Positions 1 to 7,304 of a stretch of 38,635 bases of DNA are shown here, piece after piece. The DNA lies in the NCBI GenBank assembly GCA_018716285.1, contig DVKD01000042.1, positions 1-38,635 on the forward strand. The letters are read 5' to 3'. The position numbers were made by a program, and so were the translations under genes. The DNA comes from Candidatus Merdivicinus faecavium (GTDB lineage Bacteria > Bacillota > Clostridia > Oscillospirales > Ruminococcaceae). Within the stretch, counting starts at the first letter, position 1, and the number at the start of each line of letters is the position of its first letter. The notes below the pieces were generated by a model. It saw only the letters and a list, made by a program, of their open reading frames with translations, was not told the DNA's origin and did not search any database.

Positions 1-310
1 CATAGGAGAGGGAGAGGTAGACGAAGACGCCGCCCCGCCCGAGGTGCTCCATCGCCCCCTCCCGGTAGACGACGCTCCCGCCGGTCGCGATGACGGCGCC
101 GGTGCAGCGCACCGAACGGACAGCGGCCTCCTCGGCGTCGAGGAAGGCGGAAAGCCCCCGGCTGATTATGAGCTGCTGGAGCAGCGCGCCTTCCCGCCGC
201 TGGATGACAAGGTCGGTGTCGATGAATTCTGCCCCGAGGGTTTTGGCGAGGATGACCCCGACGGTGCTTTTCCCGCAGCCGGGCATCCCGATGAGGACGA
301 TGTTTTTCAT
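1..310 (-). CDS. aroK: Shikimate kinase, C-terminus cut by window edge
   Basis: Phosphorylates shikimate with ATP in the cytoplasmic chorismate pathway. The visible N-terminal 103 residues begin MKNIVLIGMPGCGKST, a Walker A P-loop, followed by FIDTD, which supplies the Mg/shikimate-binding aspartates, and by IATGGSVV, the family's substrate-binding glycine pair. This order and spacing is typical of AroK/AroL. The ATG at 308-310 has an AAAGGAAG ribosome site 7 nt upstream. The gene is read leftwards out of the window, so the lid region and C-terminus are not seen. The gene upstream on this strand is the amidase, whose tail carries the likely promoter. Identity is firm; only completeness is unknown. 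Confidence 0.93.
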   Translation of the reverse strand, partial: MKNIVLIGMPGCGKSTVGVILAKTLGAEFIDTDLVIQRREGALLQQLIISRGLSAFLDAEEAAVRSVRCTGAVIATGGSVVYREGAMEHLGRGGVFVYLSLSY

Positions 311-380
311 AGGTTAACTTCCTTTGCCGTTTGATTCTGAAGGAAGGCGGCGGGACCGCGCCCGTCCGGCCTTCTTCCCC

Positions 381-409
381 ATCATAGCATACATCTCACC
401 CGTTTGCAA
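381..409 (-). promoter_or_regulatory. Predicted sigma-A promoter for aroK
   Basis: On the minus strand TTGCAA (409-404) and TATGAT (386-381) are separated by exactly 17 bp, with TGC just before the -10 giving an extended -10. It overlaps the last codons of the amidase gene, so aroK can be transcribed independently of it. Confidence 0.6.
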
Positions 410-1157
410 GGTAATCCCCGGGGAGGATATAGTCGGAGCGGACGTAGCCTAAGATACCGCCCGCGTTGACGGTGTACCAGTCTTCCCACTGGCCGTAGAG
501 GATGACCTCGCTGCCGCGGGGGAGCCGCGCGAGGATGGGGGCGGTGACGCTCGGACGCTGGCGGAGGTTTAAGTTGCCCCGTTCGGTGCGGACGATCCCG
601 ATCCGGTGCGGCTCGATGGGGGTCGACCAGGGCAGCCCGAAGTATTCGACCAGGCCCCGCGCCGTCGCCTCGGCCATCGGTTTGATATTTTCCCGGATCC
701 ACTGGGCGTCCTCCGGATTGTCGTGATAGGCGAACTCGACCAGCACCGCGGGCGGGATGGTCTTGACGACCTCGCCCAGCCGGGTGGACGGGAGGGTGCG
801 CACCAGCTCGGGGTTGGGGTAGATCTCCCGCAGCTGGGCGGCGATCAGCTCCGCGGCGAGGTGGCCGCTGCGGCTGCCGCGGGCGTAGTAGACCTCCGCC
901 CCCTGACGGGTGCCCTCCTGCCCTTCGGGGGAGGCGTTGCTGTGGAGGGAGAGGTAGAAATCGTAATGTCCCTCCTTGGACTGCTGGATGGAGGAGGCCG
1001 CGGTCATGCCGGGGGTGTTGCGGGTGTAGGAAATCGCATTGGCCTGGAGGAAGGGGATCATCGCGTCGGCGACGAGGTTCATGTAGTACTCCTCGTTCCC
1101 GCCGCCGTAATAGAGGTTGTATTCCTGGGTCGAGGGGCTCAGGTAAATGCGTGGCAA
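396..1157 (-). CDS. N-acetylmuramoyl-L-alanine amidase (Amidase_3) with C-terminal SH3 domain
   Basis: A predicted Zn-dependent peptidoglycan hydrolase that cleaves the MurNAc-L-Ala bond. Of 253 residues, about 1-175 form the Amidase_3 fold: SLHSNAS holds a zinc histidine and VEFAYHDN the catalytic glutamate region. Residues about 185-250 (GNLNLRQRPS, then GSEVILYGQWEDWYTV) are a bacterial SH3 wall-binding domain. No signal peptide or membrane segment is visible, so its export route is unclear; it may act through lysis, be exported non-classically, or have an unrecognised N-terminus. The start is TTG at 1155-1157, chosen because AAAGGA lies 9 nt upstream and translation from there begins exactly at the conserved domain. 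About 270 nt of structured leader separate it from the nearest good promoter. Confidence 0.88.
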   Translation of the reverse strand: MPRIYLSPSTQEYNLYYGGGNEEYYMNLVADAMIPFLQANAISYTRNTPGMTAASSIQQSKEGHYDFYLSLHSNASPEGQEGTRQGAEVYYARGSRSGHLAAELIAAQLREIYPNPELVRTLPSTRLGEVVKTIPPAVLVEFAYHDNPEDAQWIRENIKPMAEATARGLVEYFGLPWSTPIEPHRIGIVRTERGNLNLRQRPSVTAPILARLPRGSEVILYGQWEDWYTVNAGGILGYVRSDYILPGDYLANG

Positions 1158-1214
1158 GGCGCATCATCCTTTCTCAATAGGGTTTCCCTTTATTTTATGA
1201 GAAGGGCGCCGCGA

Positions 1215-1230
1215 AGGTTCCTTAGAACCT
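1215..1230. other. Small perfect hairpin in the amidase leader
   Basis: AGGTTC and GAACCT form a 6-bp stem with a CTTA loop (TAAG on the minus strand). It sits between the interleaved stems at 1262-1329 and the amidase ribosome site. There is no T-tract, so it is not a terminator. Confidence 0.45.
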
Positions 1231-1261
1231 GCTCGGAAACCCCGGCAGTTTGGTGAAAAGA

Positions 1262-1329
1262 CGAAAAATGCGCTTGTTCCAGCACTTTCTTCCCATAAAG
1301 CAGGCATTTTTCGGTCAAACATGTGCTGG
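1262..1329 (-). ncRNA. Interleaved stems in the amidase leader (pseudoknot or alternative folds)
   Basis: Two inverted repeats interlock. One pairs 1262-1271 with 1304-1313 (10 bp perfect, CGAAAAATGC with GCATTTTTCG). The other pairs 1279-1285 with 1323-1329 (7 bp perfect, CCAGCAC with GTGCTGG). Because the arms alternate, they can form only a pseudoknot or two competing folds. The location, just upstream of the amidase in its presumed 5' leader, fits a cis-acting RNA. I do not recognise a known riboswitch class. Confidence 0.4.
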
Positions 1330-1336
1330 CGCGGGC

Positions 1337-1374
1337 AAAAAAGATGGACCGCTGCGAATTTTGCGCAACGGTCC
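1337..1374 (-). terminator. Rho-independent terminator or attenuator, minus strand
   Basis: GGACCG (1346-1351) pairs with CGGTCC (1369-1374), continued inward past one mismatch by four more pairs. On the minus strand it is followed by ATC and six Ts (1342-1337). No minus-strand protein gene ends here. It lies about 50-90 nt downstream of a predicted minus-strand promoter, so it would end a short RNA or attenuate the amidase transcript. Confidence 0.6.
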
Positions 1375-1430
1375 GATGGAAAGGTATAAAGAGGACAGCG
1401 AAGTAAGAAAATGTTTTAGAACATATCTCT

Positions 1431-1459
1431 ATGTTATCTTATTTTTGCAAAAAAGTCAA
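1431..1459 (-). promoter_or_regulatory. Predicted promoter for the amidase leader or a small RNA
   Basis: On the minus strand TTGACT (1459-1454) and TAACAT (1436-1431) have a 17-bp spacer. Initiation near 1424 would place a 5-bp hairpin (1411-1424, ATGTT with AACAT) at the RNA 5' end, then the terminator at 1374-1337, giving an RNA of about 85-90 nt. Confidence 0.5.
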
Positions 1460-1520
1460 GGGGAATTGTGAATTACACCGAAAGTTTATCGGAATATTCA
1501 AAAAACATACTGAAATCATG

Positions 1521-1549
1521 TAGACATTTCCCAGAATTTATGCGATAAT
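1521..1549 (+). promoter_or_regulatory. Predicted sigma-A promoter for the EEP-family gene
   Basis: TAGACA (1521-1526) and GATAAT (1544-1549) with a 17-bp spacer, 33 nt upstream of the ATG at 1582. The surrounding DNA is AT-rich, as expected for a promoter in this GC-rich genome. Confidence 0.55.
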
Positions 1550-1581
1550 AAAATGAAAATAAAGTTGAAAGAGGGAGCTTT

Positions 1582-2349
1582 ATGAAATTTACAACCTTCA
1601 ATATCCGCTGTGACTACGACCAGGACGGGAAAAACAGCTTCCGGTACCGCAGGGAGCTGATCCTCAAAAAGATCGCCGCCGAGCGGCCCGACGCCATCGG
1701 GTTCCAGGAGGTGCTTCCCCATGTCCAGCGCTGGCTGCGGGAAAACCTTTCCGGCTATACGGTGATCGGCTGCGGCCGGGACGCCGATTTCGGCGGGGAG
1801 GCGATGACCATCGCCGTCCGCAATGAGACCGCCGAGCTGCTCGGGCTGTCGATCTTCTGGCTGTCGCCCGAGCCGTACCGCCCCGGCTCGCGGTACGAAA
1901 ACCAGAGCGACTGCCCCCGCACCTGCGCGGCGGCCGAGCTGCTGGTGCAGGGAGCGCCCGGCCCGATCCGGCTCTACAACACCCACCTCGACCACATCGG
2001 GGCCGAGGCGCGGGCGCAGGGCCTGACCCAGGTCCTGCGGCGGATGGAGGAGGATATGGCCCGGCTGCCCATGCCCGCCCTGCTGATGGGGGATATGAAC
2101 GCCCTGCCGGACTCGCCGGAGCTTGCGCCGGTCGGCGATTTCCCGGCCCTCGGCCTGACCGACCTCACCGCGGGGATCCCGGTCACCTTCCACAACTACG
2201 GCCTGCCGGGCGAGGAGCCGTGCAAGATCGACTACATCTACGCCACCCCGCAGTTTAAGGCAGAGCGGGTCGAGCGCTGGATGGACGAGGAAGACGGGGT
2301 CTTCCTCTCCGACCACTACCCCGTCTGCGCGGAAGTTTTCCTGCACTGA
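1582..2349 (+). CDS. Endonuclease/exonuclease/phosphatase (EEP) family protein
   Basis: A 255-residue metal-dependent phosphoesterase of the EEP fold (DNase I, exonuclease III and sugar- or lipid-phosphatase relatives). All hallmark motifs are in order: TTFNIR at the N-terminus, AIGFQE with the metal-binding Glu, YNTHLDH, LMGDMNA with the metal and phosphate contacts, and LSDHYPV with the catalytic Asp-His. No signal peptide or membrane segment is seen, so it is cytoplasmic. Substrate cannot be assigned: these features suit nuclease, sphingomyelinase-like and inositol-phosphatase-like members. The start is fixed by GAGGGAG a few bases upstream and by the motif beginning at residue 3. It is a single-gene unit with its own promoter and faces DegV convergently. 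Confidence 0.88.
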   Translation: MKFTTFNIRCDYDQDGKNSFRYRRELILKKIAAERPDAIGFQEVLPHVQRWLRENLSGYTVIGCGRDADFGGEAMTIAVRNETAELLGLSIFWLSPEPYRPGSRYENQSDCPRTCAAAELLVQGAPGPIRLYNTHLDHIGAEARAQGLTQVLRRMEEDMARLPMPALLMGDMNALPDSPELAPVGDFPALGLTDLTAGIPVTFHNYGLPGEEPCKIDYIYATPQFKAERVERWMDEEDGVFLSDHYPVCAEVFLH

Positions 2350-2387
2350 CACTGCGGCAACAATAGGATGGCGCATACCTGCGCCCG

Positions 2388-2433
2388 AAAAATCAGCCGC
2401 GCCGGGATCCCATTGTACGGATCCGGCGCGGCT
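2388..2433. terminator. Bidirectional terminator between the EEP gene and degV
   Basis: A GC-rich inverted repeat (2394-2433; CAGCCGCGCCGG with CCGGCGCGGCTG, one bulge, plus GGATCC arms) separates two convergent genes. On the minus strand it is followed by GATTTTT, a usable T-tract for degV. On the plus strand the T-tract is poor. Flanking CGGCAACA (2355-2362) and TGTTGCCG (2433-2440) could extend the stem. Confidence 0.65.
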
Positions 2434-2468
2434 GTTGCCGTTTGTGTAAAAAAGCTGTGCCTGCGCCC

Positions 2469-3326
2469 CTACTTTACCGGCCGCACGCAGCCGATGCCCA
2501 GCGCGCCCGGGCCGGTGTGGCAGGCGATGCTCAGCGGAAGGGGGGCGTTGTAAACGGGGCCGTCGGGAAAATACTCCTGCACCAGCCGGTTCCACTCTTC
2601 ACCCGTCTCCGGATCGCCCGAATAGGCGGTCAGGACGAGGGCGTCCCCGCCGAAGCTTTTTTCCCGTTCCGCGGCGAGGGATTCGAGCATCGTCTGCTTG
2701 GCGGCGCGGAGGCCGCGGACCTTTTTGAAGGCGTCCAGCTTGCCGCCCTCGATCTTCAGAACAGGCTTGATGCCCAGCGCGTCGCCCAGCATCGCGCCGG
2801 CGGCGGTGACCCGGCCGCTCTTTTTGAGGTAGCGCAGGGTGTCGACCGTGATGAGGATGCGGGCGTCAAAGGCGGTGCGGTCGAGCTCCGCGCAGATCTC
2901 CGCCGCTGTGAGCCCGCGGCTCCTGAGCAGCACCGCGTCATAGACCGCCTGGCGGAGGGTGGCTGAGATCCGCTTGTTGTCGGCGACAAAGACCCGCCCC
3001 GCGTATTCCGGCGTCTGCGCCAGCCCCTGCGCGACCGAGACAACGCTGCTCAAGCCGCTGGTCATGGGGATGTAGACGACCGCCTCCGCTTCCGCAAGGA
3101 GCTTGTCCCAGGCAGCCATCGTGTCGCCCGGCGAGGGCATTGAGGTTGAAACTTCGTCATTTGTCTGCAGACGCTGGTAAAATTCACGCTGGGAAAGGGT
3201 AACGCCCTCGTAAAACAACTCTCCATTAATATAGAAGGGCATGGCGAGCAAGTGGACGCCGATCTCGTCAGCCTCCGCCTGGGTGATACCGCTGTTGGTA
3301 TCGGTAAGGATGGCAACCTGATTCAT
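2469..3326 (-). CDS. DegV family fatty-acid-binding protein
   Basis: DegV/FakB-type proteins bind a fatty acid and, where studied, present it to the kinase FakA for phosphorylation before membrane lipid synthesis. The 285-residue product opens VAILTDTNSGI and carries the lipid-head-group motif TSGLSSVVS, plus LITVDTLRYLKKSGR and GIKPVL, all typical of the family. Length is also typical. ATG at 3324-3326 is preferred over upstream in-frame ATGs because GGAG lies 9 nt before it and the family's first strand follows at once. No fakA homologue is in the window. The specific ligand is unknown. It is a monocistronic unit on the minus strand. Confidence 0.9.
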   Translation of the reverse strand: MNQVAILTDTNSGITQAEADEIGVHLLAMPFYINGELFYEGVTLSQREFYQRLQTNDEVSTSMPSPGDTMAAWDKLLAEAEAVVYIPMTSGLSSVVSVAQGLAQTPEYAGRVFVADNKRISATLRQAVYDAVLLRSRGLTAAEICAELDRTAFDARILITVDTLRYLKKSGRVTAAGAMLGDALGIKPVLKIEGGKLDAFKKVRGLRAAKQTMLESLAAEREKSFGGDALVLTAYSGDPETGEEWNRLVQEYFPDGPVYNAPLPLSIACHTGPGALGIGCVRPVK

Positions 3327-3400
3327 ATTCTCAATCTCCATCGGTTTGATTTTCCATCTCATTTCGGCGGGCGCACCGCCGGACTGTCCGTATGGTTCCT

Positions 3401-3429
3401 ATTATACCGCTTTTTCCGGATGGAAGCAT
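3401..3429 (-). promoter_or_regulatory. Possible degV promoter
   Basis: A perfect minus-strand TATAAT (3406-3401) lies about 75 nt upstream of degV. The hexamer 17 bp further up is ATGCTT (3429-3424), a weak -35, so only the -10 is convincing. Confidence 0.4.
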
Positions 3430-3478
3430 GAAGAAACTGTGAATATGCCGGCCGTTTTTTTTAGGATGCAGGCGTCAC

Positions 3479-3555
3479 TTTACAAAGCTTTTACAGAATA
3501 CATACCTGCAGAATACGATTTAATGCTTTTGGCTTGACAGAAAAAACGGTATAAT
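3479..3555 (+). promoter_or_regulatory. pst operon promoter with 11-bp-phased TTTACA-like repeats (candidate PhoP box)
   Basis: A perfect TATAAT (3550-3555) has no usable -35 at 17 bp (TTTTGG). Upstream are TTTACA at 3479-3484 and 3490-3495, exactly 11 bp start to start, and TTGACA at 3534-3539, which is in the same 11-bp phase (55 bp from the first). TT-N-ACA hexamers spaced by about 5 bp are the known Bacillus PhoP binding pattern. Intervening phased positions are poor matches. A phosphate-starvation-activated promoter is inferred. Confidence 0.5.
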
Positions 3556-3589
3556 CAAGACGTAAACAAGAAAAAGGAGAGATTCCAAA

Positions 3590-4498
3590 ATGAAAAAACT
3601 GACCTCTTTGATTCTGGCAGGCCTCCTTGCAGCAATGATGCTGACTGCCTGCGGCAACAACTCGAATACCTCCAGCGAAGCTTCTACCGCATCCACCGCC
3701 TCCTCTGCTTCTTCCGATGCAGAGCCCGCCTCCTCCGCTGAGACTGAGGAGAGCAGCGCGGACGATGAGATCACCGGCGTTGTTTCGCTCTCCGGCTCCA
3801 CCTCGATGGAGGAAATGGCCCGCGCTCTCGCGGAAGGCTTCCAGGCGCTGCATGACGGCGTGACCGTCGACGTCCAGCTCGGCGGTTCCTCCACCGGCAT
3901 CACCAACGTGACCGACGGCGTCTCCGACATCGGCAACGTCAGCCGTGACCTTGCCGAGGATGAGACCGGCCTGGTTCCCCACGAGGTTGCCATCGACGGC
4001 ATCGCGATGGCGGTACATCCCGACAACGGGGTCGACAGCCTGACCCTTGAGCAGATCGCAGCGATCTACACCGGCGAGATCACCAACTGGTCTGAGGTCG
4101 GCGGCGAGGATATGGAAATCTACGTCGTCGGACGTGAAGCTGGTTCCGGTACCCGCGACGCCTTCGAGAGCATCAGCGGTGTCGGCGAGAACGCGGTCTA
4201 TGCGTCCGAGCAGACCTCTACCGGCGCTGCCAAGACCACTGTCGCCTCTACCCCCGGCGCGATCGCCTATGTTTCCTTCGACTCCATCGACGACACCGTC
4301 AAGACCCTCGCGGTCAACGACGTCAGCATCTCGATCGATACCATCCGCGACGGCTCTTACGTTCTCCAGCGTCCCTTCCTCATGGTTACCAAAGAAGGCG
4401 CTGAGCTGAGCGCTGCCGCCCAGGCTTTCCTGGATTATGCTCTGAGCGAAGAGGGCCAGGATATCTGCGAGCAGGTCGGCCTTGTCCGGATTAACTAA
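3590..4498 (+). CDS. pstS: Phosphate ABC transporter substrate-binding lipoprotein PstS
   Basis: Captures inorganic phosphate outside the membrane and delivers it to PstCA. The 302-residue precursor has a lipoprotein signal with lipobox LTAC (Cys21), then a Ser/Thr/Glu-rich flexible linker to about residue 60. The mature domain begins with VSLSGSTSMEEM, the phosphate-binding Ser/Thr loop, and contains STGITNVTDGVSDIGNVSR and VGREAGSGTRDAF, hallmark PstS phosphate contacts. AAAAAGGAGAG lies upstream of the ATG. It is first in pstSCAB, with 36 nt to pstC, and is probably induced by phosphate limitation through PhoP encoded downstream. Confidence 0.96.
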   Translation: MKKLTSLILAGLLAAMMLTACGNNSNTSSEASTASTASSASSDAEPASSAETEESSADDEITGVVSLSGSTSMEEMARALAEGFQALHDGVTVDVQLGGSSTGITNVTDGVSDIGNVSRDLAEDETGLVPHEVAIDGIAMAVHPDNGVDSLTLEQIAAIYTGEITNWSEVGGEDMEIYVVGREAGSGTRDAFESISGVGENAVYASEQTSTGAAKTTVASTPGAIAYVSFDSIDDTVKTLAVNDVSISIDTIRDGSYVLQRPFLMVTKEGAELSAAAQAFLDYALSEEGQDICEQVGLVRIN

Positions 4499-4534
4499 AA
4501 CCTCTTTCTCTGAATTGAAAGAAAGGAAATCACC

Positions 4535-5440
4535 ATGACTGACGTAAAGTCTTCCGCCCTTTCCAAAGCGAACCGGGCGAAAAATACGATCGAAACGGTG
4601 ATGAACGGCATTTTCTTCGTCTGCGGTGCGGCCTCCATCCTTTGTGTGGCCGTCATCGCAGGCTATATGATTGTGTCGGGACTGCCGGCGATTCAGGAGG
4701 TCGGGCTCTTCAACTTCCTGTTTGGAACGGAATGGGCCCCCACTGCGGAAAACCCGCAGTTCGGCATCCTGCCGATGATCCTCACCACCATCACCGGCAC
4801 GCTGGGCGCTATTCTTGTCGGCACGCCGCTCGGGTTGTTCACCGCCGCGTTTATCTGCTATCTGGCTCCCAAAAAGCTTCGGACTGTCCTGACCGCCGCC
4901 GTTGAGCTGCTGGCCGGCATCCCGTCGGTCATCTACGGCCTGGTCGGCATCACGGTTATTTCCCCGCTGGTCGCGAATCTCTTTGATCTTCCCAGCGGCG
5001 CGACCCTTTTTACCGCCATCGTTGTCCTTTCGGTCATGATCCTGCCGACTATCGTCAGCGTTTCGGTGACCTCCCTCAAAGCGGTGCCGCAGGAGTATTC
5101 CGACGGCTCCCTCGCCCTGGGCGCCACCAATGTGACGACCATCTTCAAGATGAACGTCCCCGCCGCCAAATCCGGCATCATCACCGGCATCGTCCTGGGC
5201 GTCGGCCGTGCGATCGGCGAGACAATGGCCATCATCATGGTCTCCGGCAACGTCGTCAATATGCCCAACCTTTTCGGCAGCGTCCGGTTCCTGACCACCG
5301 GTATCGTCTCGGAAATGAGTTATTCGAGCGGCCTGCACCGCCAGGCGCTCTTCAGCATCGGGCTCATCCTCTTCATCTTTATCTTTGTGATCAACCTGGT
5401 GCTCACCGGAATCCTCAAGAAGGGCTCCAAACAGCAGTAA
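4535..5440 (+). CDS. pstC: Phosphate ABC transporter permease PstC
   Basis: One of the two inner-membrane permeases of the high-affinity phosphate transporter. It has 301 residues with about six hydrophobic segments and the PstC signatures ELLAGIPSVIYGLVG and EYSDGSLALGATNVTTIFK, the latter being the EAA-type loop that contacts PstB. The sequence GRAIGETMAIIMVSGN is also diagnostic. A ribosome site AAGAAAGGAAA precedes the ATG. Length is normal. It sits between pstS and pstA in the standard order with a 45-nt gap to pstA. Confidence 0.96.
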   Translation: MTDVKSSALSKANRAKNTIETVMNGIFFVCGAASILCVAVIAGYMIVSGLPAIQEVGLFNFLFGTEWAPTAENPQFGILPMILTTITGTLGAILVGTPLGLFTAAFICYLAPKKLRTVLTAAVELLAGIPSVIYGLVGITVISPLVANLFDLPSGATLFTAIVVLSVMILPTIVSVSVTSLKAVPQEYSDGSLALGATNVTTIFKMNVPAAKSGIITGIVLGVGRAIGETMAIIMVSGNVVNMPNLFGSVRFLTTGIVSEMSYSSGLHRQALFSIGLILFIFIFVINLVLTGILKKGSKQQ

Positions 5441-5485
5441 TTGTGCCAGTAAATTCAGCAATCGACAGGAAAGGAAGATTTCTCC

Positions 5486-6382
5486 ATGACCGTCAATACC
5501 GCCGCAAGGCCAGCAGTACTCTCCGAACAAAAGCCCCGGTCTTTGACCGAAACCAGGTTCCGTCCGTTTGATCTCGTTTTTAAGAGCCTCTCCGTTCTGG
5601 CGGGAAGCATTACTCTGGCGGTCACTGTCGGACTGATTGGTTACATTCTGGTGAAGGGCCTCCCGAATGTCAGCTGGCAGTTCTTAAGCGGCACAACCAG
5701 CGTACTCAATGATACCGTCGGTATCCTGCCCGGTATTGTCAACACTCTGTATATCATCGTCTTGACTCTGATTGTCGCGGCTCCTCTGGGTGTAGGCGGC
5801 GCAGTATACCTCAACGAATATGCCAAAAAAGGCCGCCTGACCAAGGTGATCGAATTCACGACCGAAGCCCTGGCCGGCATCCCCTCCATTATCTACGGCC
5901 TGTTCGGCATGATGATGTTCAATAACCTCCTGGGGCTGCGGTACTCCATTCTGTCCGGCTGCCTGACCCTTTCGATCATGGTGCTGCCCACCATCATCCG
6001 CACCACCCAGGAAGCCCTCCGCACTGTCCCCACCGGCTACCGCGAGGGCGCAGCGGGACTCGGCGCCTCCAAGTGGCACACCATCCGCACCATCCTCATT
6101 CCCTGCTGCAAGAGCGGCATCATCACCTCGCTCATCCTGAGCATCGGCCGCATCGTCGGCGAGTCGGCCGCCCTCATCTTCACCGCAGGCATCGCCGAAA
6201 ACCTGCTGCAGAATGTCTTCACTCATTCGCTCCAGTCGGGCGCGAGTCTCTCGGTCCTCCTCTACAAGTACGCGGATCAGGGCGACAACACCACCGCTTT
6301 CGCGATCGCTGCGGTGCTGGTTATCCTTGTGCTCGCCATCAACCTGAGCGCCCGTTTTGTCTCGGCGCGGACCAAAAAGTAA
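5486..6382 (+). CDS. pstA: Phosphate ABC transporter permease PstA
   Basis: The partner permease to PstC. Of 298 residues, the first 30 are a cytoplasmic tail, then six membrane segments follow. PstA signatures include VYLNEYAKKGRLTKVIEF, TEALAGIPSIIYGLFG, the EAA-like YREGAAGLGASKWHTIR and GRIVGESAALIFTAG. A site GGAAAGGAAG precedes the ATG at 5486. The gene is intact and of usual length. A GC-rich hairpin lies in the 90-nt gap to pstB. Confidence 0.96.
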   Translation: MTVNTAARPAVLSEQKPRSLTETRFRPFDLVFKSLSVLAGSITLAVTVGLIGYILVKGLPNVSWQFLSGTTSVLNDTVGILPGIVNTLYIIVLTLIVAAPLGVGGAVYLNEYAKKGRLTKVIEFTTEALAGIPSIIYGLFGMMMFNNLLGLRYSILSGCLTLSIMVLPTIIRTTQEALRTVPTGYREGAAGLGASKWHTIRTILIPCCKSGIITSLILSIGRIVGESAALIFTAGIAENLLQNVFTHSLQSGASLSVLLYKYADQGDNTTAFAIAAVLVILVLAINLSARFVSARTKK

Positions 6383-6392
6383 TGATTCCGGA

Positions 6393-6417
6393 GAGGGGCG
6401 CGCCTTGGCCGCCCCTC
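6393..6417 (+). other. GC-rich hairpin between pstA and pstB
   Basis: GAGGGGCG (6393-6400) pairs perfectly with CGCCCCTC (6410-6417), loop 9 nt, no T-tract. An intra-operon processing or stabilising hairpin that adjusts pstB level relative to pstSCA is possible; this is inference. Confidence 0.5.
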
Positions 6418-6472
6418 CCGCCATATCTGGCCCCGTACATAACGATAACCGTTTCGGAAAGGATTTTGATTT

Positions 6473-7228
6473 ATGACAGATAAGATGACTGCTTCTCATC
6501 TTGATTTCTACTACGGCAATTCGCACGCCCTCAAGGACGTCACCCTCCCCATCCGGGAGAACCGCGTCACCGCCTTTATCGGCCCCTCCGGCTGCGGCAA
6601 ATCCACCTTCCTGCGCACCCTGAACCGGATGAACGACCTCATCGAGGGCGCCCGGGCCGAAGGGGAGGTCCTCCTCGACGGCGAGAACATCTACGGCCCC
6701 GACGTCGACGTCACCACCCTGCGCAAGCGGGTCGGGATGGTCTTCCAGCGCCCCAACCCCTTCCCCATGAGCATCTACGACAACATCGCTTACGGACCCC
6801 GTCTCCACGGCATCCGCAAAAAGGCCGATCTCGACGTCATCGTCGAGAAGAGCTTACAGGGCGCCGCCCTTTTCGACGAAGTTAAGGACCGTCTCAAGCG
6901 TTCCGCACTCTCCCTCTCGGGCGGCCAGCAGCAGCGTCTCTGCATCGCCCGCGCCCTGGCCGTCGAGCCGGAGGTGCTCCTCATGGACGAGCCGACCGCG
7001 GCTCTCGACCCCATTTCGACCCAGAAGGTCGAGGAGCTGATCCTCGAGCTCAAACGGCGCTACACCGTCGCCATCGTCACCCACAACATGCAGCAGGCGG
7101 CCCGCGTTTCCGACTTTACCGCCTTCTTCCTGGTCGGCGAAATGGTCGAGTTCGACGAGACGCGCACCGTTTTTGAGAACCCCTCTGACAAGCGGACGGC
7201 AGATTATATCGGCGGACGGTTCGGTTGA
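6473..7228 (+). CDS. pstB: Phosphate ABC transporter ATP-binding protein PstB
   Basis: The cytoplasmic ATPase that powers PstSCA. In 251 residues it has Walker [10 protein letters not shown] (residues 37-45), the Q-loop in [13 protein letters not shown] (the RPNPFP motif is PstB-specific), ABC signature LSGGQQQR, Walker [14 protein letters not shown] and the H-loop in [17 protein letters not shown] lies upstream of the ATG. It is the last gene of the transport operon; phoU, which usually follows pstB, is missing here. Confidence 0.97.
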   Translation: MTDKMTASHLDFYYGNSHALKDVTLPIRENRVTAFIGPSGCGKSTFLRTLNRMNDLIEGARAEGEVLLDGENIYGPDVDVTTLRKRVGMVFQRPNPFPMSIYDNIAYGPRLHGIRKKADLDVIVEKSLQGAALFDEVKDRLKRSALSLSGGQQQRLCIARALAVEPEVLLMDEPTAALDPISTQKVEELILELKRRYTVAIVTHNMQQAARVSDFTAFFLVGEMVEFDETRTVFENPSDKRTADYIGGRFG

Positions 7229-7235
7229 TTCGCCC

Positions 7236-7264
7236 TTGCAAATCGGGCGCGGCCGTGGTATACT
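7236..7264 (+). promoter_or_regulatory. Predicted sigma-A promoter for phoP-phoR
   Basis: TTGCAA (7236-7241) and TATACT (7259-7264) with a 17-bp spacer, directly after the pstB stop. The two-component genes can therefore be transcribed without the pst promoter. Confidence 0.65.
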
Positions 7265-7304
7265 GTAACTTGTTGGAACCCGCCCGCGACAGGAGGAATC
7301 TGTT

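Noticed and set aside
1170-1430. c-di-AMP (ydaO) riboswitch upstream of the amidase
   Set aside because: The gene context suggested it, but the conserved GC-rich ydaO core sequences are not recognisable. The terminator also precedes the interleaved stems, unlike the usual order.
1250-1471. A 73-codon plus-strand frame in the amidase leader region
   Set aside because: No ribosome site and no recognisable protein character. The same DNA is better explained by paired stems and a minus-strand terminator.
3534-3539. TTGACA as the -35 of the pst promoter
   Set aside because: Only 10 bp separate it from TATAAT, too close for a -35/-10 pair. It was reinterpreted as one of the phased activator repeats.
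3491-5530. A 679-codon open frame on the minus strand opposite pstS-pstC
   Set aside because: It is Asp/Gly/Arg-rich, resembles no family and mirrors the GC-rich codons of unmistakable PstS and PstC on the other strand. Similar minus-strand frames over argS, ychF and the permease-like gene were rejected for the same reason.
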